Part shown: in pieces, positions 20,700-31,416 of the stretch | Layout: each line of letters opens with the position of its first letter | How positions within the stretch are numbered: the first letter of the stretch is position 1 | Assembly: GCA_030017715.1 (NCBI GenBank) | Contig: JASEIU010000002.1 | Span: forward strand, 112,915-176,914 | Length of the DNA: 64,000 bases | Reading direction: 5' to 3' | Source: Candidatus Saccharicenans sp. | GTDB taxonomy: Bacteria; Acidobacteriota; Aminicenantia; Aminicenantales; Saccharicenantaceae | Translations under genes and position numbers: made by a program | Notes under the pieces: model-generated | Told to the model about the DNA's origin: nothing | Seen by the model: the letters and a program-made list of their open reading frames with translations, nothing else | Database searches by the model: none

Positions 20700-21482
20700 C
20701 TACTTTTTAGCCCCCTGACGGCAGAAGTTGACGCTGTAAAAGTGAGACTGGTACTTTTCTATCAGGCCTTCGTCGGCAAAACTGTAATAGCAATTGTTGC
20801 CGATGATGATATGGTCGAGCACCCGGATCTGCATCACAGCACAGGCAAAGACCAGGTCCCGGGTAATGTCGCGGTCGCAGCTCGAGGGCTCCGGGTCGCC
20901 CGAAGGGTGATTGTGAACAAAAATCAGGCTGGAGGCTTCATACTTAAGGGCCTGCTTGATAACTTCTCTCGGGTAGACGGCGCTGGAGTCAACCGTGCCC
21001 TCAAACAGGGTTTTTTCCTCTAAGACGTGATTTTTGGTATTCAGAAACAACACCTTGAAGACCTCAATTTTAAGGTCCCTCAGACTATAGTAGAGATAGT
21101 CGAAAACTTCCCGTGACGACTTGCAGACCGGCCTCCTGATGATGCAATCCTTGAGATAGCGCCTGGCCACTTCGTGCACCAGCTTCAGGCCGAAAATGTT
21201 CTTGGGCCCGATACCCTTAATCTTCTGCAGCTCGAGCGGGTCGGCCTCCATGACCGCCCGGAAGGTGCGGAATTCCTTCAGAGCCAGCCGGGCCGCTTCC
21301 CGGCAGTCCTTGCGCGGGGTGCCCAGGGTCAGGAGCAATTCCACGATTTCGTAGTCCATGAACCCGGCCAGCCCGCCCCTAAGGAATTTTTCCCTTAATC
21401 TCTGGCGGTGACCCTCGCAGGCGGCCTTGACTACCTGCCCCAGTTCGGACATAACCACACTCCGGATGGTAATGGAAAACAA
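20700..21482 (-). CDS. radC: RadC-family (JAMM/MPN+) DNA repair protein
   Basis: VFLNTKNHVLEEKTLFEGTVDSSAVYPREVIKQAL, LIFVHNHPSGDPEPSSCD, VLDHIIIGNNCYYSFADEG. Confidence 0.93.
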   Translation of the reverse strand: MFSITIRSVVMSELGQVVKAACEGHRQRLREKFLRGGLAGFMDYEIVELLLTLGTPRKDCREAARLALKEFRTFRAVMEADPLELQKIKGIGPKNIFGLKLVHEVARRYLKDCIIRRPVCKSSREVFDYLYYSLRDLKIEVFKVLFLNTKNHVLEEKTLFEGTVDSSAVYPREVIKQALKYEASSLIFVHNHPSGDPEPSSCDRDITRDLVFACAVMQIRVLDHIIIGNNCYYSFADEGLIEKYQSHFYSVNFCRQGAKK

Positions 21483-21574
21483 TCGACATGCGGGTCAGTG
21501 TCTGTAGAAAAAGACGCAGCCGGAACCGATTTTTTCCCACCGCCGGACCGGAAATCCAGATTTTCAGGGCAAAA

Positions 21575-23353
21575 TTATTCCTGATACATCCGGTCGATAA
21601 GGTTTTTATATTTATCCTCGACGATCTTTCTCCGCACCTTGAGGGTGGGGGTCAGCTCTCCGGCTTCAATCTCGAAATCTTTTTCCATCAGGGTTATCTT
21701 CTTAATCTTTTCGTAACTAGCCAGATGCGGAGTCAGGCGGTCAATTTCCTTCATATAGAATTCGTAGATTTCCGGACGGCCGACTAGCTCCCGCCGGTCG
21801 CCAAAAGCGATCTTATTTTCTCTGGCGTATATTTCAAGCTTGTCGAAATCGGGCACTATCAGGGCCGAGACAAACTTACGGTGATTTCCGACCACCACTG
21901 CGCTGGCGATATAGGGACTGGTTTTAACGGTGTTTTCAATCGGCTGTGGAGCCACGTTCTTACCGCCGGCAGTGACGATGATATCCTTCTTGCGGTCGGT
22001 GATCACCAGATAACCGTCCTGGTCCAGGTAGCCGATATCCCCGGTTTTGAACCAGCCGTCCTCAAAAGCTTCTCTGGTTTCTTCTTCTTTCTTGAAATAG
22101 CCCTTCATGACGTTCGGCCCGCGGGCCCAGATTTCCCCGTCGGAAGCGATCTTCACTTCCGTTCCCGGCAAGACTTTGCCCACCGTCCCGAACCTGAAAT
22201 CCTCCAGCCGGTTGACGGCAATGACCGGCGAAGTTTCGGTCAGGCCGTAGCCTTCTATCACCAGAATGCCCAGAGCGTAGAAAAATTCGGCAATATCCTT
22301 GGACAGCGGCGCTCCGCCGGAGACAAAGAACCTGACCCGGCCCCCGGTCTTCTCCACTATCTTGGAGAAAACCAGTTTATAGGCAAGGCGATATCTGAAT
22401 CCCAGCCAGGGTGAAATTTTCTGTTTGTTGATTTTTTTCTGAGCGTATTTTCGTCCGACCTTTAAGGCCCAGAAGAAAATCTTCTTCTTTAAGTTGGAAG
22501 AGCTCAGGACATTATCGATTACCCGGGCATAGAATTTATCAAACAGCCGGGGGACGCTGACCATGATGGTCGGGCGGGCTTCCACCAGGTTTTGAGCCAC
22601 GGTGTCAACGCTCTCAGCATAGGCGATAGTGGCTCCAACGTAAATCCAGGCGAAGGTGCACATTCTCTCCAGCACGTGGGAAAGCGGCAGGAAAGAAAGG
22701 GCCGTATCCCTGTCGGTAAATTCGATCACCGAGCGCAGGGCCTGGACATTGCTCACCAGGTTATAATGGCTGAGCATGGCTCCCTTGGGGACGCCCGTTG
22801 TGCCTGAAGTATAGATAATGGTGGCTAAGTCATCCGGGCTGATCGATTGAGCGATTCTGTCAAATTCTTCCGGGTTCTGCTGATTGAGCTTCTCCCCTTC
22901 CGCTTCCACTTCTTCGAGAGTTAGCACCCCCTCGGCGGCCGGGCTGTCAATCATTATGTATTTATCGACTAATGGCAGCTCATTCTTGATGGCCGCAATT
23001 TTTGTCCACATTTCCGAGTTGGAACAAACGACAAATCTGGCCTCGGAATCTTTGATGATGTACTTGATCTGTTCCGGCGTCAGAGAAATGTAAATCGGCA
23101 CCGATACCGCGCCCAGGCAGACCGTGGCCATATCAACCATCACCCATTCTGGCCGGTTTTCAGATAGAATGATCAGCTTGTCCCCGCTCCTTAAACCAAG
23201 AGCCCTGAGACCAGCTGAAATATTCCTGACCCGTCTCGAAAACTCATCGGTGGAGATCGGACTGTATTTCCCTTCTTTCTTTACCAGCATCAGGGCTTCT
23301 TTGCGGTAGGTTTTCTCGGTGTTTAAGAAAATCCTGGCTAAGGTGTCAATCAT
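21575..23353 (-). CDS. Long-chain fatty acid--CoA ligase (AMP-forming)
   Basis: IIYTSGTTGVPKGAMLSH, GYGLTETSPVIAVN, GWFKTGDIGYLDQDGYLVITDRKKDIIVTAGGKNVAPQPIE. Start taken as internal MIDTLARIF. Confidence 0.9.
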   Translation of the reverse strand: MIDTLARIFLNTEKTYRKEALMLVKKEGKYSPISTDEFSRRVRNISAGLRALGLRSGDKLIILSENRPEWVMVDMATVCLGAVSVPIYISLTPEQIKYIIKDSEARFVVCSNSEMWTKIAAIKNELPLVDKYIMIDSPAAEGVLTLEEVEAEGEKLNQQNPEEFDRIAQSISPDDLATIIYTSGTTGVPKGAMLSHYNLVSNVQALRSVIEFTDRDTALSFLPLSHVLERMCTFAWIYVGATIAYAESVDTVAQNLVEARPTIMVSVPRLFDKFYARVIDNVLSSSNLKKKIFFWALKVGRKYAQKKINKQKISPWLGFRYRLAYKLVFSKIVEKTGGRVRFFVSGGAPLSKDIAEFFYALGILVIEGYGLTETSPVIAVNRLEDFRFGTVGKVLPGTEVKIASDGEIWARGPNVMKGYFKKEEETREAFEDGWFKTGDIGYLDQDGYLVITDRKKDIIVTAGGKNVAPQPIENTVKTSPYIASAVVVGNHRKFVSALIVPDFDKLEIYARENKIAFGDRRELVGRPEIYEFYMKEIDRLTPHLASYEKIKKITLMEKDFEIEAGELTPTLKVRRKIVEDKYKNLIDRMYQE

Positions 23354-23425
23354 TCTCCTCTCCTTTCCCGCCTCATTTTCTTTCCGGCGGCAGATTGACA
23401 AATATATTTATTGATTCATATATTT

Positions 23426-23932
23426 TTATACATCCTGACCGTCGGCTGCCAGAACTTTTTTCTCGTGCCGGAGGAGCCACTCTTTTCGCCACAGGCCTCC
23501 TCCGAACCCGGTCAAACTGCCGTCGGAACCGATTACCCGATGGCAGGGAACAAAAATGACGACCGGATTTTTGTTGTTGGCTCCGCCCACCTCCCTGGCC
23601 GCGCCCGGCCGACCGCAGGCGGCCGCAATTTGCCCGTAACTTCTCGTCTTCCCGAAGGGAATTTTCCGCAGCTCGGCCCAGACTCTTTTCTGAAATTCGG
23701 ACCCCGACAGCCGTAATTTCACAGAAAACTTCCGCCTTCGACCCTTAAAATACTCATCCAGCTGCTGCCAGGCTTCTTTCAGGACCGGCGGGGCGGATTC
23801 CGGGAGAGAAGTTTGCCGGGCCGCCTTTTTTCCCTGCCGGGATTTTTCTTTTAGAAATGAACAGCTGTCGACCCCGGCGCTATCGCCCTCAATTACTATT
23901 ATTCCTATCGGAGAATGGTAATATAACTCCAT
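23426..23932 (-). CDS. ogt: Methylated-DNA--protein-cysteine methyltransferase
   Basis: [75 protein letters not shown] (PCHR active site). Confidence 0.93.
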   Translation of the reverse strand: MELYYHSPIGIIVIEGDSAGVDSCSFLKEKSRQGKKAARQTSLPESAPPVLKEAWQQLDEYFKGRRRKFSVKLRLSGSEFQKRVWAELRKIPFGKTRSYGQIAAACGRPGAAREVGGANNKNPVVIFVPCHRVIGSDGSLTGFGGGLWRKEWLLRHEKKVLAADGQDV

Positions 23933-23954
23933 CTGGTCTTTATTCGCCGCCCGC

Positions 23955-24713
23955 TTATTCTTTTATTTTGACCCAGATTCTGGTCAGCCCGCGCTCGTTC
24001 TCAAAACGCAGCTCGAAGACCTCGGGAAAGGCTTTGAAAAGCTGGGACAGCTGGCGGAAGCCGTAGGTTCTGGGGTCAAAGCCGGGGTCCAGCTGCCGCA
24101 GATAGAAGCCGATGGTGCTGAGCTTGGCCCAGCCGTCTTCGTCGGTGGCCATATCCACGGCCGCTTTGAGCAGCGGCAGCGGGTCGTAGCCGCGCGGCTT
24201 CTGTTCTTCGGCCGCCTTTTCTCCTCCGCTCTTCCTCCTTCGTTCTTTCTCCCTTTCTCGCGGTCCAAGATTCTCGGTGTAGATGAAGACATTGCAGGCA
24301 TTGACGAAGGCTTTGGGAGTGCTCCTCTTGCCGATGCCCATGACAAAGAATCCGGCTTCTCTGATTCTGGTGGCCAGCCTGGTGTAATCGGAATCGCTGG
24401 AGACGATGCAGAAGCCCTCCACCAGTCGGCTGTGCAGGATGTCCATGGCGTCGATGATCAGCGCGCTGTCGGTGGCGTTTTTGCCCACCGTATAACGAAA
24501 CTGCTGTACCGGCTGGATGGCATTCTCGTGCAGGGCCTTTTTCCAGCCGGCCATGTTAACCGTGGTCCAGTCCCCGTAAATCCTGCGGATGGTGATCAGG
24601 CCGTATTTTCCGACCTCGGCCAGCATATCCCCTATCAGCGAAGGCTGGGCATTATCCCCATCAATCAGCAGGGCAATCTTGCGACTCTTTTCGTCGGTAA
24701 AACTTTCAATCAT
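23955..24713 (-). CDS. NYN-domain (LabA-like) protein with C-terminal OST-HTH/LOTUS domain
   Basis: [53 protein letters not shown]-terminal winged-helix-like [41 protein letters not shown]. Confidence 0.88.
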   Translation of the reverse strand: MIESFTDEKSRKIALLIDGDNAQPSLIGDMLAEVGKYGLITIRRIYGDWTTVNMAGWKKALHENAIQPVQQFRYTVGKNATDSALIIDAMDILHSRLVEGFCIVSSDSDYTRLATRIREAGFFVMGIGKRSTPKAFVNACNVFIYTENLGPREREKERRRKSGGEKAAEEQKPRGYDPLPLLKAAVDMATDEDGWAKLSTIGFYLRQLDPGFDPRTYGFRQLSQLFKAFPEVFELRFENERGLTRIWVKIKE

Positions 24714-24858
24714 CTTAACTCCTGTAAAATATATTCCTTTTCAAGAAAATTCTAATCCGATTATTTATATTATCGCACATCTCGTATAAAATTATCAAAA
24801 TAGAATGGGGCGGTCAGACCAACCGGTGCCGGAAGCTGACCGTGCTGAAAGGTAAAAC

Positions 24859-25491
24859 ATGGACCTGAAGAGCGCCGCTTTCATCTTTTCAATCCTGATT
24901 TCGGCTGCGGTGGCGGTTGTCACCGACTACCGCGGCCAGAGGCTTCTGGCTTATTTTTTCCGCCCCTTTACCATTATGCTCATGGTCGGCTTGTTGCTGG
25001 AAACCCGTCCCTATTCTTTTTACCACAACGCAGTGGCCGCCGCCCTGGCCCTGTGCCTGCTGGGCGACACGATGATGATATTCAAAAAGAAAAGGTTTCT
25101 GACTGGCCTGGCTTTTTTTCTCGGAGCCCTGGGGATTCTGATCGTCGCCTTCTGGAGCCGGCTGGAAAAGCCTTTCCTTGCCTGGCCGGTAATTCCCCTG
25201 GTAGCGGTGGCGGCCCTGGTGATTTCCCTGACCTGGCGCGGCCTGAAGAACGAACGGATTCCCGTCCTGTTTTATCTTCTGGCCCTGCTGACAATGGTCA
25301 GGCTCGGCCTGGAGCAGCCCCATCAGCTCCCCGGCATCGGCCCCTGGCTGGCCGCAGCCGGCAGTGTTTTTTTCCTCATTTCTGACGCCACTCTGGCCTT
25401 CAACCGGTTCCGGCGCCCCTTCCGGCCGGCCCAGATTATTATCCTGTCCACATTTTATTCCGCCCTTCTTTTGTTAACCCTCAGCGTCTGA
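24859..25491 (+). CDS. YhhN/lysoplasmalogenase-family membrane protein
   Basis: LALCLLGDTMMIFKKKRFLTGLAFFLGAL and multiple TMs, typical of the YhhN family. Confidence 0.75.
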   Translation: MDLKSAAFIFSILISAAVAVVTDYRGQRLLAYFFRPFTIMLMVGLLLETRPYSFYHNAVAAALALCLLGDTMMIFKKKRFLTGLAFFLGALGILIVAFWSRLEKPFLAWPVIPLVAVAALVISLTWRGLKNERIPVLFYLLALLTMVRLGLEQPHQLPGIGPWLAAAGSVFFLISDATLAFNRFRRPFRPAQIIILSTFYSALLLLTLSV

Positions 25492-25499
25492 GCCTGAAC

Positions 25500-25745
25500 C
25501 GAGGTCTGTGATTAACCAGGGCCTGGACGTCTGGAAGCGTGCCGTAACAGGCCCCTTTACCTGTTCCGCGCCAGTCAGAAACCGGCGATGAAAGGTTTTG
25601 GGAAGAACAGCAGAGCCTTTCTTTCATCGCCGGGAGCTTTCTAAGTTTCACGCCTCGGGGTCGGCGAGCGACGACGGCAAGAATGTACCGCGACAGGCCC
25701 CTCCTTTGCGGAGCATCACCGAAACTCATAATGCAGCCACTCCAT
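25500..25745 (+). repeat. Divergent member (R2) of the dispersed repeat family, with a long perfect inverted repeat
   Basis: GGGGTCGGCGAGCGACGACGGCAAGAATGTACCGCGACAGGCCCCTCC resembles the 3' half of the R3-R6 core; contains CCGGCGATGAAAG (25582-25594) and CTTTCATCGCCGG (25621-25633). Confidence 0.5.
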
Positions 25746-25833
25746 TTATCGGACCAGAACAAAAGCTTCGTTAAAGAAACAGAGATGACGTGATGCCTGA
25801 AGGCTTAAGCGCCGCGCCAGGCCTTTCTTCCCA

Positions 25834-26060
25834 ATCCAGGCCAGCAAAGAACCGCAGAGGCTGGGTTTTAAGAGGGTGGCGCGGCGTGTCTCCGAACCGC
25901 CCGCAGCGGAACGGGTTCCCCGCGGGGGGATGGGTGGAGCGAGGACGGGAGGAGGCGGGCCGTGACAGGACCCTCCCAAATACAAGAGCCAATAAAGAAG
26001 CGGCAAGAAATGGATTTCAGGAGGGTGGCCCGACCCGAAAGCCACACCATACAATTTCAG
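25834..26060 (+). repeat. Dispersed repeat family member R3 (tandem unit 1)
   Basis: About 227 bp direct repeat with R4, offset 293 bp; core GAGGGTGGCGCGGCGTGTCTCCGAACCGCCCGCAGCGGAACGGGTTCCCCGCGGGGGGATGGGTGGAGCGAGGACGGGAGGAGGCGGGCCGTGACAGGACCCTCCC. Confidence 0.9.
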
Positions 26061-26126
26061 CCACCATGGAATCGGCGAGAATCCGATATCCGGAGCGCCA
26101 CCCAGCCCGGCAGGACGTACTTTTCC

Positions 26127-26353
26127 ATCCAGGCCAGCAAAGAACCGCAGAGCCAGGGTTTTAAGAGGGTGGCACGGCGTGTCTCCGAACCGCCCGCAGC
26201 GGAAGGGGTTCCCCGCGGGGGGATGGGTGAAGCGAGGACGGGAGGAGGCGGGCCGAGACAGGACCCTCCCAAGTACAAGAGCTAATAAAGCAACAGCAAG
26301 AGATGGATTTCAGGAGGGTGGCCCGACCCGACAGCCACACCTTACAATTTCAG
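26127..26353 (+). repeat. Dispersed repeat family member R4 (tandem unit 2)
   Basis: Near-identical to R3 (about 90%+ by eye) from ATCCAGGCCAGCAAAGAACCGCAGAG to ACAATTTCAG. Confidence 0.9.
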
Positions 26354-26444
26354 TTTAACCCGCGCAGATACTGATAGGCTGCCGGGCGATTCTTGATTTT
26401 TTTATGTCAAAATTATTTAATTATCCCCTAAAAGGAGGCAACCC

Positions 26445-29291
26445 ATGGAGCTGCATCTGCAGACTCTGATTGACAGTATCAGCGACGCCGTGGTAGCTAC
26501 CGACTCGTCCGGAAAAGTCATCATCTGGAATACCGGAGCCGAAAAGATTTTCGGCTATCGAAGAAAGGAAGCCATCGGTCGGCCCATTGATGATCTGATC
26601 GGCGGTCCGGAAGAACGAGAAGCCAGGAAAATCACCCGAAACATCCTGAACCGGCGGGTCTCCAACTTCACCGCCACCCGCTACCGCAAGGACGGGAAGC
26701 CGGTCATCGTCAGCATTTCTGCTTCGCCGGTAGTCTACAAGAATTACCTGATCGGGGGAGTGGCTGTCTATAAAGATATCGGCGAGCTTGTCCACAAAGA
26801 CCGCCTCCTGGCCCATACCAATAAGCTGCTCCGGGCCATAGGCGACATCAACCAGATGATCATTCAGATTAAAAATCCGAACCGGCTGCTCGAACAGGCT
26901 GTCAGCAGTCTTCACCAGAACGGAAAATACGGGCTGGTACGAACGGTGCTGGTGGACGAACAGTTAAAACCGGTTGACTACATAGGCCTGGGAGACAGGA
27001 AATTTCTGAAACGCTTAACTCCCTGCCTGGAACGAGTTCTGAAGAACAGACGATCCCTTTTTATTCCCGAGGTCAACAAGAGCCGGATCTGCCAGCAGTG
27101 CCCCCGCCGGAAAAGTGGCGGCTGGGGAGCCGTCTTCCTGCTGGAGCACAACGGGGAAATATTCGGGGCGATGCAGATCGGTTATTCCGGCGAAATATTC
27201 GATCAGGCCGCCGAAGTAAAAATGCTGGAAGAAATCGCCGGCGATCTGGGATTGGCCCTGTATTCCCTCAAAAAAGAAAAGGAAAAGCAGAAGGTTGAAA
27301 CCGAGCTCAAGAACCTGCAACAGTTCCAGGAAAAAATCTTAACCAGCCTGGCCGAGGGAATAGTGGTTGAAAACTCCGTCGGCCGTATTACCTACGTCAA
27401 TCCAGCCCTGGAGCAGATGCTCGGCTACAGGCGGGGCGAACTTCTCGGCCAGCACTGGAGAGTTTTGGTACCGGAGGATCAGTTAGAAGAAGTCGAGCGG
27501 CGGAGCAGGAGAAGGAAATCAAAAATTCGCGAGCGGTATGAGACCAGGTTAAAACATAAAGACGGCCGGTCTATTCCGGTTTTGATTCACGCTCAGGCCG
27601 TATTTGAAAATAAAAAATTCAGCGGAGTCGTCTCGGCCATTACCGACATCTCCAACCTGAAGAAAATCGAGGAGGACCTGAGGCTTTCCAGGGAAGAAGC
27701 CCTGTCGGCCAGCAAAGCCAAGAGCGAATTCTTAGCCAACATGAGCCACGAGATCAGGACCCCGATGAACGGAATCATCGGCATGATCGAACTGGCCCTG
27801 CAGACCGAGCTGACCGAAGAACAGCTTCAGTTCCTGAAAGCGGCCAGGGCCTCGGCCGAGTCGCTGCTGACCATCCTTAACGACATCCTGGATTTCTCCA
27901 AGATTGAAGCCCGGATGATTGAACTGGTGCCGGCCGAATTCAACCTGCATAATTCGATCACCGAAATCGTCGCCACCCTGGCCCTCCAGGCCCACCAGAA
28001 AGGGCTCGAGCTTCTCTGTCATGTACCCCCTTCCCTGCCCGAAAACGTCATCGGCGATACCAGTCGCTTGCGTCAGGTCCTGCTGAATCTGGTCAGCAAC
28101 GCCATCAAGTTCACCGAACAGGGCGAGGTGGCCGTGGAGGTGGCAGAAGAATCCAGGACAGGCAGGGAAATCAAACTCCACTTTTCTGTCCGCGACACCG
28201 GCATCGGCATCGATGCTGAGAAGCTGGAAAGCATCTTCCAGCCGTTTGTCCAGGCTGACGCTTCCTTCAGCCGCAGGTACGGGGGCACCGGCCTGGGACT
28301 GGCCATAACTTCTCAGCTGGTTCAGTTGATGGGCGGGAGGATCTGGGCGGAGAGCGAGCCCGGCCGCGGCAGCACTTTCCATTTCACCGTTAAACTCGGA
28401 CTGGCTCTGGAGAAGAAACCCAGAACCGTTCCGGCCACCCTGGAAGCCGTATACGGAATGCGCGTTCTGGTGGTGGACGACAACCTGACCAACCGGGTCA
28501 TCCTGCAAGAAATGCTCCAGAGCTGGCGGATGAAGCCAGAGGTGGCTTCCTCCGGACCTCAGGCCGTTCAGTTGATCCAGGCTGCCCTGAGCAAAAAAGA
28601 AGCTTACGGACTATTTCTGCTTGACCTGTCGATGCCGGAAATGGACGGCTTTACCCTGATCAAGAAAATAAAAGAAATCGATGGGGCCAGAGAGGTACCC
28701 ATAATCATTCTTACTTCAGCCGACCGGGTTGGAGACCTGCAGCAGGCTAAGGAACTGGGGGCCGAAGGTTATCTGGTAAAACCGGTCAGACCTTCAGACC
28801 TTCTGGACACCATCATGGCCATCAAGGGCTCGGCTTCCGGCGAGCATCGGCTGGAAACCCCGATAACCGAACACCTGCTTCCGGAATTTCGCCGCAAATA
28901 CAACATCCTGCTGGCCGAAGACAACCCGGTCAACCAGAAGGTGGCCGTGCACCTTCTGCAGAAAAAGGGACACCGGGTGACAGTGGTTGAAAACGGCCGC
29001 CAGGCCCTCGAAATACTCAGAAAAGAAAAGTTCGACCTGGTGCTGATGGATGTCCAGATGCCGGAAATGGACGGATTGGAAGCTACCAGAAAAATTCGCG
29101 AGCGAGAAAAGGTCGGCAACAAGCATCTGCCGGTGGTGGCCATGACCGCCCATGCTATGAAAGGCGACCGTGAGAAATGCTTGGACGCCGGCATGGATGA
29201 TTACCTGGCCAAGCCACTGTATCCGGAAGAATTATACCGGGTGATAGAAAGGGCCGTGGCCAGGAAAAGGACTGGACCTGAAGGAAGATGA
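26445..29291 (+). CDS. Hybrid sensor histidine kinase (PAS ... PAS-HisKA-HATPase-REC-REC)
   Basis: [71 protein letters not shown]; two receivers (VLVVDDN...[19 protein letters not shown]...[11 protein letters not shown]). Confidence 0.95.
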   Translation: MELHLQTLIDSISDAVVATDSSGKVIIWNTGAEKIFGYRRKEAIGRPIDDLIGGPEEREARKITRNILNRRVSNFTATRYRKDGKPVIVSISASPVVYKNYLIGGVAVYKDIGELVHKDRLLAHTNKLLRAIGDINQMIIQIKNPNRLLEQAVSSLHQNGKYGLVRTVLVDEQLKPVDYIGLGDRKFLKRLTPCLERVLKNRRSLFIPEVNKSRICQQCPRRKSGGWGAVFLLEHNGEIFGAMQIGYSGEIFDQAAEVKMLEEIAGDLGLALYSLKKEKEKQKVETELKNLQQFQEKILTSLAEGIVVENSVGRITYVNPALEQMLGYRRGELLGQHWRVLVPEDQLEEVERRSRRRKSKIRERYETRLKHKDGRSIPVLIHAQAVFENKKFSGVVSAITDISNLKKIEEDLRLSREEALSASKAKSEFLANMSHEIRTPMNGIIGMIELALQTELTEEQLQFLKAARASAESLLTILNDILDFSKIEARMIELVPAEFNLHNSITEIVATLALQAHQKGLELLCHVPPSLPENVIGDTSRLRQVLLNLVSNAIKFTEQGEVAVEVAEESRTGREIKLHFSVRDTGIGIDAEKLESIFQPFVQADASFSRRYGGTGLGLAITSQLVQLMGGRIWAESEPGRGSTFHFTVKLGLALEKKPRTVPATLEAVYGMRVLVVDDNLTNRVILQEMLQSWRMKPEVASSGPQAVQLIQAALSKKEAYGLFLLDLSMPEMDGFTLIKKIKEIDGAREVPIIILTSADRVGDLQQAKELGAEGYLVKPVRPSDLLDTIMAIKGSASGEHRLETPITEHLLPEFRRKYNILLAEDNPVNQKVAVHLLQKKGHRVTVVENGRQALEILRKEKFDLVLMDVQMPEMDGLEATRKIREREKVGNKHLPVVAMTAHAMKGDREKCLDAGMDDYLAKPLYPEELYRVIERAVARKRTGPEGR

Positions 29292-29301
29292 GGACTGATC
29301 T

Positions 29302-30297
29302 TTGATGGGCCGAAATAAGAAGCGCGATTTGAAAAGAGCCACCGGCAACAGCTTCCGGAAGTCCTCCGGTCAAATTCTGGTGGCCGAAGATGACCGGGTG
29401 ACCCTGAGTCTCCTGGAAAGAAAGCTCGGAGAATGGGGGTATGAAGTCTTAAAGGCCCGGGACGGCCGGCTGGCCTGGGAAATGCTCAAAAAATCGGAGT
29501 TGCGGATTGCCATTCTCGACTGGATGATGCCGGGATTCAAAGGGCCGGAACTCTGCCGCCAGCTGAGACAGTTAAAAAAGCCGCACTATACCTATCTTAT
29601 TCTATTGACCTCCAGGGATTCCGCCGGAGACTTGATTGAAGGGCTCAAAGCTGGGGCCGACGATTATATGACCAAGCCGATCAATCTGATGGAGCTCAAA
29701 GCCAGGCTAAAAACCGCCCGGCGAATAATCGAGCTGGAAGATAATCTGATTGCAGCCCGAAGGCGGCTATCCCGTCTGGCCATGACCGACAGCCTGACCG
29801 GAGTCTGGAACCGGCGCAAGTTTCTGAGTCTTCTTAATGAAGAACTCAACCGCTCCCGGAGAGAAGGTCGTTTTCTGGGCCTGTTGATGATGGACCTGGA
29901 TAATTTCAAGGAAATCAACGACCGCCACGGCCATCCGGCCGGGGATGCCGTGCTCAAGCAACTGGCACAACTTATCCGTCGGAACCTGAGAAAATATGAC
30001 CGGATTGCTCGCTACGGCGGGGATGAATTCATCCTTCTTCTTCCCGGAAGCGACCTCAGGGAGACCGAGGCGGTGGCAGAGAGGCTGCTCGACTTAATCC
30101 GCCGGAGCAGATTCCGTACTGGAACAGGCCGGGCTGCTGTGGTTTCGGTTTCTTTCGGCGGAACGGCCGTCTCCCCCGGTCCGGAGCAGGGTGTAGACCC
30201 CAAAAGCTTGATCAGAACGGCTGACGGGGCGCTTTACCGGGCTAAGCGGGACGGCCGGGATCGGGTGGTGGTTATTGACCATGAGGGAGAAAAATAG
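29302..30297 (+). CDS. Response regulator diguanylate cyclase (REC-GGDEF)
   Basis: ILVAEDDRVTLSLLERKL, AILDWMMPG, MTDSLTGVWNRRKF, RKYDRIARYGGDEFILLLPG (intact GGDEF plus RxxD I-site). Confidence 0.95.
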   Translation: MMGRNKKRDLKRATGNSFRKSSGQILVAEDDRVTLSLLERKLGEWGYEVLKARDGRLAWEMLKKSELRIAILDWMMPGFKGPELCRQLRQLKKPHYTYLILLTSRDSAGDLIEGLKAGADDYMTKPINLMELKARLKTARRIIELEDNLIAARRRLSRLAMTDSLTGVWNRRKFLSLLNEELNRSRREGRFLGLLMMDLDNFKEINDRHGHPAGDAVLKQLAQLIRRNLRKYDRIARYGGDEFILLLPGSDLRETEAVAERLLDLIRRSRFRTGTGRAAVVSVSFGGTAVSPGPEQGVDPKSLIRTADGALYRAKRDGRDRVVVIDHEGEK

Positions 30298-30327
30298 AAT
30301 GAAGATATTTTTCACAGGAGGTATTTA

Positions 30328-30681
30328 ATGGCTGCCAGTGACAAGGCGGAACTACCGATAAACAAACCGGAAGCCCTGGAAAGAATCGGCGGCGACGAAT
30401 CCTTCCTTCAGGAACTGCTGACTATCTACCGAGAAGAATTTGAAAAAAAATACGCCGAGCTGGAAAAGGCTGTCGACCAAAAGGATTTTCAAACCATCAG
30501 AGAGGCCGGGCATTACTTAAAGGGAGCTTCATCCAACCTGAGCCTCCCCGCCCTGAAAGAAGCGGCCTGGAAGATGGAGACAGCCGGAGCCAGCAATGAC
30601 CTCCAGGCTGCCAGAGAAGTTCTTCATTCTCTGAAAACAGAATACCGGAGGCTTCAGGAATTCCTTAAAAGCGGCGGCTGA
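30328..30681 (+). CDS. Hpt domain phosphotransfer protein
   Basis: REAGHYLKGASSNLSLPALKEAAWKMETAG, the conserved Hpt histidine motif. Confidence 0.88.
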   Translation: MAASDKAELPINKPEALERIGGDESFLQELLTIYREEFEKKYAELEKAVDQKDFQTIREAGHYLKGASSNLSLPALKEAAWKMETAGASNDLQAAREVLHSLKTEYRRLQEFLKSGG

Positions 30682-30689
30682 ACCTGAAT

Positions 30690-30713
30690 TTTTGCCGGAT
30701 GTCCCGGCAGAAA
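30690..30713 (+). terminator. Possible terminator hairpin downstream of the Hpt gene
   Basis: TTTTTGCCGG-gatgtc-CCGGCAGAAA stem just after the Hpt stop; no long T-tail. Confidence 0.3.
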
Positions 30714-31000
30714 TTATCAGCCCTCTTCGTAAGCTTTAATCATGGAGACTTAGTCTGAATAAAAGTTGAACATGTTCTCCCCAGGCTTCCAGAGGAAAAG
30801 ATTTCATATTTCATAAGACATTCATAAGCTCAGAGGCTAATCATGGAAATTCAAATACAAAAGATAAAAACCCTGCAGTGATACTTTTAGAAATACTTTC
30901 AGGCACAGTCTTTTGCGGGATCGTTAAAGCGGCCTCCTGAAGAAAAATAATTTTCCGGTGCAGAATTAAGAAGATAAAAGAGAAGGTCGCTCAGCTCTTA

Positions 31001-31342
31001 TCAATCTCTTATAAAATGCGGGAGCTGGCGGGGAATTTCCAGGCTGAGTTCGACCAGCCCCCGGACTTCCCCGTTTTCGGTCCAGACCGTCTGGTAGATC
31101 AATTTTTTCTGGCCTTGTTTTTCAATGGTGTAGATGTTCGGCTCTCCGGTTTCCAGAATTCGCCTGATTTTTTCCTGCGATTCCGGGCGGTGACAATCGA
31201 AGATATTCCGGCCGACAAGCGCCCGCCCGCCTTCCTGTTCGAACGACAGGGCCGACTTAAGGTTCATATAGAGAATTACCCCGGCAGCGTCGGTAACCGT
31301 GACGGCGCCGGGAAATTCTTCCATCCAGTTCGGGTTTTCCAT
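31001..31342 (-). CDS. PAS-domain protein
   Basis: FPGAVTVTDAAGVILYMN ... LVGRNIFDCHRPESQEKIRRILETGEPNIYTIEKQGQKKLIYQTVWTENGEVRGLVELSLEI. Confidence 0.75.
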   Translation of the reverse strand: MENPNWMEEFPGAVTVTDAAGVILYMNLKSALSFEQEGGRALVGRNIFDCHRPESQEKIRRILETGEPNIYTIEKQGQKKLIYQTVWTENGEVRGLVELSLEIPRQLPHFIRD

Positions 31343-31416
31343 CTGCGACTCCCATAATTTTTCAGGTTGCCCCGCGGGTCAACCTGGTATAGATTTATAT
31401 AAGAAATGGAAACTTT

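Noticed and set aside
25746-26278. Minus-strand Pro-rich ORFs (PPPPVLAPPIPPRGTRSAAGGSETRRATLLK), repeated at 26057-26278, 33331-33528 and 35609-36061
   Set aside because: They are translations of the noncoding repeat family; frames are broken by indels between copies (R2, R5) and codon-level conservation is not apparent.
25500-26360. CRISPR array
   Set aside because: Only two ~227-bp units at a 293-bp period; no short regular repeats with unique spacers and no cas genes in the window.
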